Origin: Gallionellaceae bacterium | GTDB lineage: Bacteria > Pseudomonadota > Gammaproteobacteria > Burkholderiales > Gallionellaceae | NCBI GenBank assembly: GCA_027448945.1 | Contig: DAIDMQ010000003.1 | Location: 19,308 to 83,307, forward strand | Length of the DNA stretch: 64,000 bases | Direction of reading: 5' to 3' | Part shown: positions 1 to 8,479 of the stretch, piece after piece | Position numbering within the stretch: the first letter of the stretch is position 1 | How the letters are laid out: each line of letters opens with the position of its first letter | Notes under the pieces: model-generated | What the model was told of the DNA's origin: nothing | The model's database searches: none | The model's input: only the letters and a program-made list of their open reading frames with translations | Translations under genes and position numbers: made by a program

Positions 1-226
1 TAATCAACGCACAAGCTTGATAGCCATCCAAGCGCGGCATCATGACGTCGATGAAAATCAAGTCAGGATGATGCTCCACCACCTTGGAGAGCCCATCAAA
101 ACCATCTTCAGCCAACACCACATCACAGCCCGCTTGTTTTAAAAATATCTCGCCGCTACGGCGTATGGTATTGCTGTCATCTATCAGCAATATCTTAAGT
201 CCTGCTAGTGGTTGTGCATCTTTCAC
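1..226 (-). CDS. Response regulator receiver domain (partial, 3' end outside window)
   Basis: The N-terminal 75 codons of a phosphoacceptor (REC) domain are visible. An acidic pair (ILLIDDSNT, residues about 11-19) is followed by the beta-3 strand LIFIDVMMPRLDGYQ, whose Asp is the expected phosphorylation site. GTG at 224-226 is the only sensible start, since the ATG further upstream is out of frame and a G-rich stretch precedes the GTG. The short leader and the DDSNT and MMPRLDGYQ motifs resemble PilG/PilH-type single-domain twitching regulators, but the output region is missing, so an effector domain cannot be excluded. The family call is firm; the specific role is inference. Confidence 0.85.
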   Translation of the reverse strand, partial: MKDAQPLAGLKILLIDDSNTIRRSGEIFLKQAGCDVVLAEDGFDGLSKVVEHHPDLIFIDVMMPRLDGYQACALI

Positions 227-319
227 TGTCCCCCCCCATTGCCGCTCGCGCGTCCCCTTATCCTTGCATTAGCAAGACCCAAGATACTAACCAATTTACC
301 TACTTTTGTCATAGCAAGT

Positions 320-1780
320 TTATCGACGCCAGAACTGCGGCGTGAACAAAATCAATACAGTAAATATTTCCAAGCGACCAATCAGCATGGCGAACGTACA
401 CATCCAGGTCTGAAAATCGCTGAGTCCCTGATAGTTCAAGGCCGGCCCCACATTACCCAAACCCGGGCCGCAGTTATTGATAGATGCCAATATCGCTGTT
501 AGGGCGGTCAGGAAGTCCAACCCACTAATCAACAATACAAAAGTCAACGTAACGATAGTCATGAAATACAAGAAAATAAAGCCCAATACCGAGAAAACGA
601 TGTTATTTGACACCACATAGCCACCTATTTTCATAGGATTGACGATACTGGGATGTAACAACTTGAGGAATTCCCTGCCTGCCTGTTTTACTAAAACCAA
701 GGTCCTTATCATCTTGATGCCGCCACCGGTTGAGCCAGAGCTTGCCGCGATCGCGGTCAAAAACATCATCCACAACGGCGCAAAGATCGGCCACTGCGCA
801 TAATCGGTGCTTGCATAACCCGAACTCGTGGCGATGGATACCAGATTGAAACTGGCATAACGCAAAGACGTCCAAAAATTGGAATATACGCCCGCCCACT
901 GCAAATACAGTGTGATAGTCACGCAGCTACCCAAGATCAGCCCCAGCGAGGCGACCGCCTCCGCATCACGCAGATAGACCTTCAGCGTGCGTCCACGCCA
1001 AGCCAAAAAATGCGTCGCAAAGTTTACGACTGCAATCAGCATGAACACGATCATCACGAACTCAATCTTGGGCGAGTTGAAATATCCTATGCTGGCGTCG
1101 TGCGTAGAGAACCCACCCAAGCCCATCGCGGAGAACGCGTGGCAGACGGAGTCCAGCCAATCCATCCCGGCCCATTTCAACGAAAGCACACAGATTAAAG
1201 TGATGACGACATACACTACCCACAAGCTACGCGCAGTCTCTGCGATACGTGGCGTAAGGGCAGAATCCTTCATGGGCCCCGGAGTCTCCGCCTTAAATAA
1301 CTGACGACCACCGATGCCCAATAATGGAAGTACCGCCACAGCCAGCACGATGATACCCAGACCGCCCATCCAATTCAGCTCATGCCGCCACACATTGATC
1401 GCCGGTGGCAGATAATCCAGGCCCGTCAATACAGTAGACCCAGTGGTAGTAAGTCCTGACATTGTCTCAAAATATGCGTCAGTAAAAGACAGCCAGGGCA
1501 TAGTCATCATCAACGGCAGCGTTGCAAAGGCAGGCATCGCCGTCCACATCGCGACGACCAATAAATAGCCGTGACGAATGGACAACTCCCCCTTATAACG
1601 GCGCGACAACAACCACATCAAGATACCGGCAGATGCGGTCCACAGCATCGCAACCAAGAAATCCAACACCATAGGCATATCACTGTAGATTACCGCCGTC
1701 AGCAAAGGTAATAGATAGGTCAAGCTGAACACCACAATCAGCAGACCCAGTGCGTGAATAACAGTGAGTGCGCGCTTCAT
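320..1780 (-). CDS. trkH: Trk potassium uptake channel subunit TrkH
   Basis: This 486-residue polytopic membrane protein is the usual TrkH length. Four selectivity-filter-like loops are visible: SGLTTTGSTVL (about 108-118), GLGGFSTHD (about 221-228), ATSSGYAST (about 317-324) and NNCGPGLGNVGP (about 435-446). SSGSTGGGIK (about 347-356) is the conserved intramembrane-loop region. TrkH carries K+ across the inner membrane and is gated by the cytosolic TrkA ring. Its ATG abuts the trkA stop codon directly, so trkA and trkH are cotranscribed and probably translationally coupled. Confidence 0.96.
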   Translation of the reverse strand: MKRALTVIHALGLLIVVFSLTYLLPLLTAVIYSDMPMVLDFLVAMLWTASAGILMWLLSRRYKGELSIRHGYLLVVAMWTAMPAFATLPLMMTMPWLSFTDAYFETMSGLTTTGSTVLTGLDYLPPAINVWRHELNWMGGLGIIVLAVAVLPLLGIGGRQLFKAETPGPMKDSALTPRIAETARSLWVVYVVITLICVLSLKWAGMDWLDSVCHAFSAMGLGGFSTHDASIGYFNSPKIEFVMIVFMLIAVVNFATHFLAWRGRTLKVYLRDAEAVASLGLILGSCVTITLYLQWAGVYSNFWTSLRYASFNLVSIATSSGYASTDYAQWPIFAPLWMMFLTAIAASSGSTGGGIKMIRTLVLVKQAGREFLKLLHPSIVNPMKIGGYVVSNNIVFSVLGFIFLYFMTIVTLTFVLLISGLDFLTALTAILASINNCGPGLGNVGPALNYQGLSDFQTWMCTFAMLIGRLEIFTVLILFTPQFWRR

Positions 1781-3154
1781 CTAGAAAAAACCGATATTGA
1801 CTTGGAACAGCTTTTCTACCTTGCCGACCATGGCTTTATTGATGACAAAGACGATTACATGGTCATCTGCCTCTATGACCACGTGACGGTGACCCATGAT
1901 GACTTCTTCGCCACGCACTATGGCGCCTATAGTCGTACCTGCAGGCAGTTCGATCTCATCAATACGGCGGCCGACCACTCGCGAAGACTTACGATCACCG
2001 TGTGCAACCAGTTCTAGCGCCTCAGCCACACCGCGTCGCAAGGAGTGCACTGCAGCAACATCGCCTTGGCGCACATAGGCAAGCAAAGAACCGATGGTGA
2101 CATGGGCAGGTGATAACGCGATGTCTATTTTGCCGCCCTGCACCAGATCCACATAGGCACTTCGATTGATCAGGGCAATCACCTTGCGCGCTCCGCCCTG
2201 CTTGGCGAGCAAGGCGGACATGATGTTATTCTCATCATCATTGGTCAGCGCACAGAACACATCTACATCTTCGACGTGCTCCTGCTGCATCAACTTCTCA
2301 TCGGTACCATCGCCATGCAACACTAAAGTATGGGTGAGATCCTCGGCCAACTTTGCACAGGCTTTTTTGTTGTATTCGATGAGTTTGACTTGGTAGTCTT
2401 GCTCGAGCGCCTTGGCCAAACGTTTACCGATGTTGCCGCCGCCGACAATCATTACACGCTTGCTGGGTTTGTCCATGCGGCGCATCTCGCTCAACACGCT
2501 GCGGATATTCTTAGTCGCGGCAATAAAGAATATCTCGTCACCATCCTCCACTACAGTATCGCCTGTCGGCATGATGGCGCCATCCTTGCGAAAGATCGCG
2601 GCGACACGCGTCTCGATCTGAGGCATGTGGGACTGGAGGAACTTAAGCGGCTTGCCAACCAAGGGGCCGCCCTCAAAAGCACGCACCGCAACAAGTGAGG
2701 CTCGCTTGCGTGAAAATTCCAACACTTGCAGCGCCTCGGGAAATGCGATCAGCTTGGTAATGTATTCGGTCAGGATCTGCTCGGGGCAGATGGAGAAATC
2801 GACACAGAAATTATTGCTATTGAATACCTCGGGACGCTCCAAGAAATCGGTAGCACGGATACGGGCGATACGGGTAGGGGTGTTATACAAGCTGGCCGCC
2901 AATTTACAGGCCAACATGTTGACCTCATCACTTTGCGTCACCGCCAATAACATATCGCTGTCCGCGATACCCGCCTGCTCCAACACCGAAGGATGCGAGG
3001 CATTGCCCACCAGGGTGCGCAAATCCAAACGATCTTGCAGTTGCTGCAACTTCACGCCGTCAGAATCGACCACCGTGATGTCATTGGCCTCGCTCACCAA
3101 ACTTTCGGCAACCGTAGAACCCACTTGCCCCGCACCCAAAATCAAAATTTTCAC
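1781..3154 (-). CDS. trkA: Trk system regulatory subunit TrkA
   Basis: The 457 residues match the double-RCK architecture of TrkA: two Rossmann NAD(H)-binding RCK_N domains, each followed by a TrkA_C domain. The first glycine motif is ILGAGQVGSTVAE (about 4-16) and the second is MIVGGGNIGKRLAKAL (about 235-250). Conserved acidic ends of the second strands are present (VVDSDG and LIEYNKK). The protein forms the cytosolic gating ring of the Trk channel and senses nucleotides. The start is GTG at 3152-3154. It lies immediately upstream of trkH with no gap. Confidence 0.96.
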   Translation of the reverse strand: MKILILGAGQVGSTVAESLVSEANDITVVDSDGVKLQQLQDRLDLRTLVGNASHPSVLEQAGIADSDMLLAVTQSDEVNMLACKLAASLYNTPTRIARIRATDFLERPEVFNSNNFCVDFSICPEQILTEYITKLIAFPEALQVLEFSRKRASLVAVRAFEGGPLVGKPLKFLQSHMPQIETRVAAIFRKDGAIMPTGDTVVEDGDEIFFIAATKNIRSVLSEMRRMDKPSKRVMIVGGGNIGKRLAKALEQDYQVKLIEYNKKACAKLAEDLTHTLVLHGDGTDEKLMQQEHVEDVDVFCALTNDDENNIMSALLAKQGGARKVIALINRSAYVDLVQGGKIDIALSPAHVTIGSLLAYVRQGDVAAVHSLRRGVAEALELVAHGDRKSSRVVGRRIDEIELPAGTTIGAIVRGEEVIMGHRHVVIEADDHVIVFVINKAMVGKVEKLFQVNIGFF

Positions 3155-3214
3155 GGCCGCACCCTGATGATTAATGACGCCAATTTAACGCATAAACGAC
3201 TGTATGGGCGAGAC

Positions 3215-4249
3215 TCACTTCCAAACAGGCGCGCCCGCATGACTGCGGATCTGCGTCTTCCAGGCAGCACGCACCTGATCTGCAACACTGTCTGGCAAAG
3301 GCACATAGTTGAGATCAATAGCAATCTGGTCACCGTTTCGATAAGCCCAGTCGAAGAACTTCAGCGACTCATATAGGTTCTCAGTCACGCCAGGCGTATG
3401 CTCCACCAAGACAAAAGTGGCCGAGGTGATGGGCCAACTTTCCTTGCCGGGCTCATCAGTCAGAATTTCATAAAATCCGTTCGCGACATTCCACTTGGCT
3501 GCGCTTGCAGCTGCAGAGAACGAACTGACCGAGGCGCTAACGAAGACACCTTCATGGTTCTTCAACATCACATCCGTCAGTTGATGCCTGTGGAGATCCG
3601 CATAATCCAGGTAGCCTATGGCGCCATTGGTCGTGGCAATCTTTTGCGCCATTGCTTCCGAGCCGGCAACGCCCATGCCCACCTTCCATGCAACTGTAAA
3701 ACCCTCACCTAACACTGCCTTCCAAGTCGGGCTGACTTTACTTAAATAATTGCTCAGGTTGAAAGTTGCACCCGATTTATCCTCACGATGAATGACACTG
3801 ATTGCGTCATTCGGCAGATTAAGTCCCGGATTAAGAGCGACCAACGCTGGATCGTTCCAGCGTGTAATCTTGCCCATGTAGATCGCGGCCAGCGCCATGC
3901 TATCGAGATGAAGCTGATCTTCGGAAATCCCTTTGATATTGACTGCCGGCACCACGCCGCCAATCACAGTGGGGAATTGCATCAAACCATGCTTATTTAA
4001 TTCTGCTATTTCAAATGGCATATCGGATGCCCCAAAGTCTGTACGTGCCGCCAATATCTCAGCCAATCCCTTGCCGGAACCGACTGCGGTATAAATCAAT
4101 ACCCCATCAGACTGCGCGCGATAAGCCTTGCCCCACGCCAGATAGACCGGCTTGGGAAAGCTTGCGCCCGCACCGAAGAATGTCCCAGCCTGTGTATATG
4201 TAGACAACGACAACCCTACTACCAGACCCAGCAGCTTAACGAAACGCAT
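3215..4249 (-). CDS. pstS: Periplasmic phosphate-binding protein PstS, copy 1
   Basis: This is a 344-residue secreted protein with a signal peptide ending near STYTQA (cleavage about residue 22). The mature N-terminus GAGASFP and the segments AVGSGKGLAEI and DFGASD are the phosphate-contacting motifs of PstS. FNLSNYLSKVSP and GYLDYADL are further family signatures. PstS hands phosphate to the PstCAB ABC transporter, but no pstC, pstA or pstB gene is adjacent. A close paralogue lies 55 bp upstream on the same strand, so this is a tandem duplication. It could serve scavenging or sensing rather than bulk transport; that is inference. Confidence 0.92.
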   Translation of the reverse strand: MRFVKLLGLVVGLSLSTYTQAGTFFGAGASFPKPVYLAWGKAYRAQSDGVLIYTAVGSGKGLAEILAARTDFGASDMPFEIAELNKHGLMQFPTVIGGVVPAVNIKGISEDQLHLDSMALAAIYMGKITRWNDPALVALNPGLNLPNDAISVIHREDKSGATFNLSNYLSKVSPTWKAVLGEGFTVAWKVGMGVAGSEAMAQKIATTNGAIGYLDYADLHRHQLTDVMLKNHEGVFVSASVSSFSAAASAAKWNVANGFYEILTDEPGKESWPITSATFVLVEHTPGVTENLYESLKFFDWAYRNGDQIAIDLNYVPLPDSVADQVRAAWKTQIRSHAGAPVWK

Positions 4250-4304
4250 ATCCCACTCCCTAAACTTGTTACCGACTGATTATTATTGTTTATAATTCTT
4301 ATGG

Positions 4305-5345
4305 TTACTGCCACAACGATTTTCCCGCGTCACCCTTTACTTGTATCGTCCATGCCTGACGCACACTATTCGCAACAATCTCCGGCAAAGGCACATAGTG
4401 TAAAGAAGTCGCCATTTCACCACCATTGCGATAAGCCCAATCATAGAAACGCATCACTTCTGCGACGTGTTCTGGCAACGCCGGGTCACGTTCGAGCAGA
4501 ATAAAAGTCGCGGCGGTAATCGGCCAGCTGTCTTTACCCGGCTGATTGGTCAATATCTCGTAGAACCTATTTTCTGCCGACCATTTTGCCGATGCCGCAG
4601 CAGCAGCAAAACTCGCGCTGCTTGGACTGACGATGTTACCGTCGCGATTCTTCATGCGCGCGTAGGTCAATCCCTTTTTTTGCAAATCCGCCATATCCAA
4701 ATAGCCTATGGAATTGGGCGTTTCAGCCAATCGCTTGGCCAGCCCCTCGGTTTGTGCGGCGCCCACACCGGTTTTCCACGCCACACTTAGACCTTCGCCC
4801 ACAGTAGCTTTCCATTCGGCACTGGCTTTGCTCAAATAATTGGTGAAATTGAAGGTCGTACCAGATTTATCGGAGCGATACACCACGACAATCTCGGCAT
4901 TCGGCAGCAACACGGCGGGATTCAGGGCTTGCAACTCTGGCGCATTCCAGTGTGTAATCTTACCCAGATAGATGCCCGCCAAAGTATTCGCGTCCAACAA
5001 TAACTGGCCGTCTGCGATGCCCTTGATATTAATCGCAGGCACCACTCCCCCGATTACGGCGGGAAATTGCATCAACTTGAGCTTATCAAGTTCATCCGGT
5101 TTAAGGGGTTTGTCCGAAGCACCAAAGTCAGTACGTGCTGCCGAAATCTCGGCGATACCCTTGCCCGAACCAACTGGCGTATAAATCAGGGTGGTATCGG
5201 TCTGTGCCTTATATGCCCTGCCCCAAGCTTGATAGATAGAGTTAGGAAAGGTCGCACCCGCCCCAAAAATCGCATCGGCCTGCACCGCACACGCACACAA
5301 AGCCGACGTCAACAACGCCAAGCGCAACATATTTTTTAACGACAT
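4305..5345 (-). CDS. pstS: Periplasmic phosphate-binding protein PstS, copy 2
   Basis: This 346-residue paralogue of the downstream gene has the same layout: a signal peptide ending near AVQA, mature GAGATFP, PVGSGKGIAEISAA, DFGASDKPL, SGTTFNFTNYLSK and GYLDMADL. Phosphate-binding residues are conserved in both copies, so neither looks decayed. Its ATG overlaps the stop of the inositol-phosphatase-like gene (TAATG, one shared base), which indicates cotranscription. No Pst permease genes are nearby. The binding-protein assignment is secure; why two copies are kept is unknown. Confidence 0.92.
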   Translation of the reverse strand: MSLKNMLRLALLTSALCACAVQADAIFGAGATFPNSIYQAWGRAYKAQTDTTLIYTPVGSGKGIAEISAARTDFGASDKPLKPDELDKLKLMQFPAVIGGVVPAINIKGIADGQLLLDANTLAGIYLGKITHWNAPELQALNPAVLLPNAEIVVVYRSDKSGTTFNFTNYLSKASAEWKATVGEGLSVAWKTGVGAAQTEGLAKRLAETPNSIGYLDMADLQKKGLTYARMKNRDGNIVSPSSASFAAAAASAKWSAENRFYEILTNQPGKDSWPITAATFILLERDPALPEHVAEVMRFYDWAYRNGGEMATSLHYVPLPEIVANSVRQAWTIQVKGDAGKSLWQ

Positions 5346-6163
5346 TACTTATTTGCCTCACGTATCCAATTCTTCCATTCTTCGACCAAGGCCGCATCGC
5401 GTCCGGCGATCACCGAACGCTGCCAGATGTCGCCCTGCGCAAAATCGTCGTGCTCAATACAACTCGCGAGCGCACCCGTTTCACGCAAGATCAACTCACC
5501 TGCGGCGTAATCCCATAATTTTTGCCCGCCATGCAGGTACACATCGTAGCGACCTGCTGCGGTATAGCACCAGTCCAGCGCGCTGGCACCAAAGTTACGT
5601 TGCGAGGCATAAGGAGGTTTGCTGGCCAATTTTTTTAACAGCTTGGCTGGCAGGCGTTTCAGATCGACACAAGCCAGCGCCTGTGCAAGCGGCGTAGAAA
5701 ACTCCCTCACCAGCATCTTTTCGCCATTCATGAATGCCCCCTTGCCCGCTTCGGCAGCGAACAGCTCGTCGGACACGGGGTTATACACCACACCCATTAC
5801 AGATTTATGTTCGCGCAACAGAGCGACCGAGACCGCGAAATAGGGCAGGCCACGGGTGAAGTTAGAGGTGCCATCTATGGGGTCTATGCACCACAGACCT
5901 TCATGACCGGCATCCCACAAAGCATGTTGCTCGGCTTCGCCCATCTCTTCACCGAGTACCGGCACGTTGACAATGGCTTGTAGCTTCTTGATCAGGACGG
6001 TTTGGGCAGACACATCCGCTTCGGTACACAGGCTGCCGTCATGCTTGTGCTGGTGCGAGACTTTCAGGTAACGCGGCATAATCTCTTCCGACGCAACCAA
6101 CTTAACGGCAGCAACCACGGCTTTCAGAACGGCACTCATGCCGCGTGGTGCGGGATGATTCAT
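5345..6163 (-). CDS. Inositol monophosphatase family phosphatase (SuhB/CysQ-like)
   Basis: This is a metal-dependent sugar-phosphatase fold protein of about 272 residues. VLGEEMGE (about 69-76), IDPIDGTSNFTRG (about 93-105) and KLWDYAAGELI (about 213-223) are the three metal/substrate motifs of the family. Substrate could be inositol-1-phosphate, PAP or another small phosphate ester; the sequence does not decide. I chose ATG 6161-6163 because it overlaps the stop of the upstream thioredoxin-like gene (ATGA); another in-frame ATG lies 12 bp further upstream. It sits first in front of the two pstS genes, so a link to phosphate recycling is plausible but inferred. Confidence 0.88.
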   Translation of the reverse strand: MNHPAPRGMSAVLKAVVAAVKLVASEEIMPRYLKVSHQHKHDGSLCTEADVSAQTVLIKKLQAIVNVPVLGEEMGEAEQHALWDAGHEGLWCIDPIDGTSNFTRGLPYFAVSVALLREHKSVMGVVYNPVSDELFAAEAGKGAFMNGEKMLVREFSTPLAQALACVDLKRLPAKLLKKLASKPPYASQRNFGASALDWCYTAAGRYDVYLHGGQKLWDYAAGELILRETGALASCIEHDDFAQGDIWQRSVIAGRDAALVEEWKNWIREANK

Positions 6164-6717
6164 TCGTTTTTCCATTTAATTGAGCACCCCATGCTGGCGA
6201 TTTGTTCACGCGGGCCATTACCCGTTTGCGCAACTTGCAACATGGCATTAAACAAATCGCGCTGCGCATCGGGTGCGGCTTCTTTGCGGGACGCATCCAG
6301 ACGACCACGGTATTGCAGCTCCAACTTGGAATTGAAACCAAAGAAATCGGGCGTGCAGACCGCGCCATAATTCTTGGCTATCTGTTGTGTCTCATCGATC
6401 ACATAGGGGAAAGGGTAGGCGTACTGCTGCGCAATCAACTTCATATTTTCGAAGGAGTCTTCTTCGTAATCGGCCGGGTCATTGGACATGATGGCAATGC
6501 AATTGATGCCGTGCTGCTTGAGTTCCAGCGCATCGCGGATGATGCGGTCGCGGATAGATTTGACGTAGGGACAGTGATTGCAAACAAACATCACCAGCAA
6601 ACCATTTTTACCACGGGCGTTAGCGAGGTTGTAACGTGTGCCATCGACACCGAGCAAATCAAAATCGGGCGCATTCCAACCAAAGTCGCACAAAGGCGGC
6701 TGTAAACTAACCATCAC
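6160..6717 (-). CDS. Thioredoxin-fold (AhpC/TSA-like) redox protein
   Basis: This is a 185-residue cytosolic thioredoxin-fold protein. LVMFVCNHCPYVKSI (about 41-55) carries a Cys-x2-Cys active site (C46, C49) with the cis-Pro region further on. The CNHCPYVK signature is typical of a widespread family annotated as thioredoxin-like or redoxin, which differs from TlpA in lacking a signal peptide. Its physiological partner is unknown. It is the first gene of a minus-strand run and its stop overlaps the start of the phosphatase gene. It diverges from rsmE across about 100 bp. Confidence 0.85.
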   Translation of the reverse strand: MMVSLQPPLCDFGWNAPDFDLLGVDGTRYNLANARGKNGLLVMFVCNHCPYVKSIRDRIIRDALELKQHGINCIAIMSNDPADYEEDSFENMKLIAQQYAYPFPYVIDETQQIAKNYGAVCTPDFFGFNSKLELQYRGRLDASRKEAAPDAQRDLFNAMLQVAQTGNGPREQIASMGCSIKWKNE

Positions 6718-6818
6718 GACTCTCCTAAAAGAAAACGGGAAAACTTTCTATAAACGATTTTTTTATCCCGTTATATTATCACGCTCATTCACGATTACTT
6801 TAGCAATCCTTACGCCAT

Positions 6819-7550
6819 ATGCCTCGCTTCTACTGCACCGCCCCATTGCCAACCGATGGCGATTTTGATCTTCCGCCGGATGCCGCACATCATGCCTCGC
6901 GTGTCTTACGCCTGCGTGTGGGCGAAGAATTGCAAATGTTCGACGGCGAAGGCCATGAATGTCATGGTGTGATTGCCGACCTCAGCGGCAAGCGTGTATT
7001 GGTCAGCAACATTAAGCAGGTAGATGCGCTTAGAGAATCGCCTTTGCATACCGTTTTAGCCCAAGCGCTATGCAGCAGCGAGAAAATGGACTGGATAATC
7101 CAGAAGGCCACCGAACTGGGTGTGACCGAAATCCAACCGCTGGACACCGAGCGCAGCGTCGCAAGACTCTCCACCGAGCGCGCCGAAAAGCGCATGGCGC
7201 ATTGGCGGCAAGTTACCATCTCGGCCTGCGAACAATGCGGTCGCAACACGCTGCCGGTTATTCATCCGCCCATAGATATCATGGCTTGGCTGCGTAAGTT
7301 GCGCGAACAAACGGGCGGCAAATTCATCCTGCTTCCCGAAGGTGCGACAGCACTAAGCGCGCAAGCTCGTCCTGCCGGCCCGGCCGTATTGATGATAGGT
7401 GCAGAGGGTGGCTTCTCTCCTGCCGAATCTGAAACAGCTTTGCTTTGCGGCTTCACACCGATACGGATGGGTGCGCGCGTGATGCGCACCGAGACCGCCG
7501 CCATCGCCGGCCTGACGGCCTTGCAATTACTGTGGGGAGATATGGCATGA
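6819..7550 (+). CDS. rsmE: 16S rRNA (uracil-1498-N3)-methyltransferase RsmE
   Basis: This 243-residue SPOUT methyltransferase is the standard RsmE length. The N-terminal PUA-like RNA-binding part begins MPRFYC and contains HHASRVLRLRVGE. The C-terminal knot has the SAM-binding segments LMIGAEGGFSPAE and RMGARVMRTETA. It methylates N3 of U1498 in 16S rRNA within the assembled 30S subunit. Its stop codon overlaps the start of the following gene (ATGA), so the two are probably coupled. Confidence 0.96.
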   Translation: MPRFYCTAPLPTDGDFDLPPDAAHHASRVLRLRVGEELQMFDGEGHECHGVIADLSGKRVLVSNIKQVDALRESPLHTVLAQALCSSEKMDWIIQKATELGVTEIQPLDTERSVARLSTERAEKRMAHWRQVTISACEQCGRNTLPVIHPPIDIMAWLRKLREQTGGKFILLPEGATALSAQARPAGPAVLMIGAEGGFSPAESETALLCGFTPIRMGARVMRTETAAIAGLTALQLLWGDMA

Positions 7551-8251
7551 GGCCGACTTGCGCATTTCTAATTTTGACCTGCTTCTTGGGAACCTCCACA
7601 GTGCACGCCGAGGCGCTGCCTAACGTTGTTTATTGGGACAGCCCGCAAGGTAAAACTCTGCACAAGCGCATCAGCAACGATGCCGACTACTGGCAGCTTA
7701 GTCCGCACTTCACAACGCAAATCAGCCAAAGTTATTGCGGCGTCGCCAGTGCCACCACCGTGCTCAACTCGCTGCCTATCAACAAGCCCGTCGATCCGCG
7801 TTACGAGCCTTATGCCTATTTCACGCAAAGCAATTTCTTTAGCCCGGCGGTGAGCAAGATCATCAAAGCGCAGACGGTGATGGCGATGGGCATGACCCGC
7901 GAGGAAATGGTCAAAACACTCAATGCCAGCGGCGCACAAGCCAGCTCCATCGCGGGTGATTTTTACAACGAAACCTCGCTGCGCAACACACTCAAGCGCG
8001 CACTCGGTGACGATGGTCAATTTGTGCTGGCCAACTATCTGCGCGCCGAACTCGGCCAAGTGGGTGGCGGACACTGGTCGGTACTCGCCGCTTATGATGC
8101 CAAGTCCGACCACGTGCTGATACTCGATGTCGCCAAGTACAAATATGCGCCGTCATGGGTGAGCATCGCGTCCCTGCTGCGTGCGATAGCCACCACGGAT
8201 GAAACTAGCGGCCTGCCGCGCGGACTGGTCTTCGTCAACGCACCCGAATAA
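7547..8251 (+). CDS. Secreted phytochelatin synthase-family cysteine protease
   Basis: This 234-residue protein has a cleavable signal peptide (cleavage near TVHA, about residue 21). A papain-like triad is readable: Cys64 in SYCGVASA, His176 in GGHWSV and Asp194 in LILDVA. This matches bacterial half-length phytochelatin synthases (Alr0975 type), which cleave glutathione to gamma-Glu-Cys and have little or no polymerising activity. The ATG at 7547 overlaps the rsmE stop and gives the signal peptide directly; an earlier in-frame ATG inside rsmE is unlikely. Periplasmic location is inferred from the signal. It could act on exported glutathione or on metals. Confidence 0.88.
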   Translation: MRPTCAFLILTCFLGTSTVHAEALPNVVYWDSPQGKTLHKRISNDADYWQLSPHFTTQISQSYCGVASATTVLNSLPINKPVDPRYEPYAYFTQSNFFSPAVSKIIKAQTVMAMGMTREEMVKTLNASGAQASSIAGDFYNETSLRNTLKRALGDDGQFVLANYLRAELGQVGGGHWSVLAAYDAKSDHVLILDVAKYKYAPSWVSIASLLRAIATTDETSGLPRGLVFVNAPE

Positions 8252-8261
8252 AAGAGTACAC

Positions 8262-8447
8262 ATGCCCTACGTCAATATTCGCATCGCTGGCAGCCTGACC
8301 CGCGAACAGAAAGCCCGGATCGCCGCCGAAGTGACCGACACCCTGGCGCGCATCGCCCACAAACCGCCCTCCTACACCTATGTCGTGTTCGACGAGGTCG
8401 CCGAAGAGAACTGGGCGATCGCGGGTAAGTTGCTGGATGTGGAATAG
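8262..8447 (+). CDS. 4-oxalocrotonate tautomerase-like protein
   Basis: This 61-residue protein starts MPYVNIRIAG. After Met removal, Pro-1 would be the catalytic base, as in the 4-OT superfamily. The length, the PYVNIRI strand and the middle LTREQKARIAAEVTDTL helix fit the family. I placed the start at 8262 so that Pro follows Met; earlier in-frame starts lie inside the upstream gene. It lies 10 bp after the protease gene and 32 bp before argA. No aromatic degradation genes are nearby, so the substrate is unknown. Confidence 0.85.
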   Translation: MPYVNIRIAGSLTREQKARIAAEVTDTLARIAHKPPSYTYVVFDEVAEENWAIAGKLLDVE

Positions 8448-8479
8448 CGCGGCATGATGCACGCACAACAACAAGAGGA

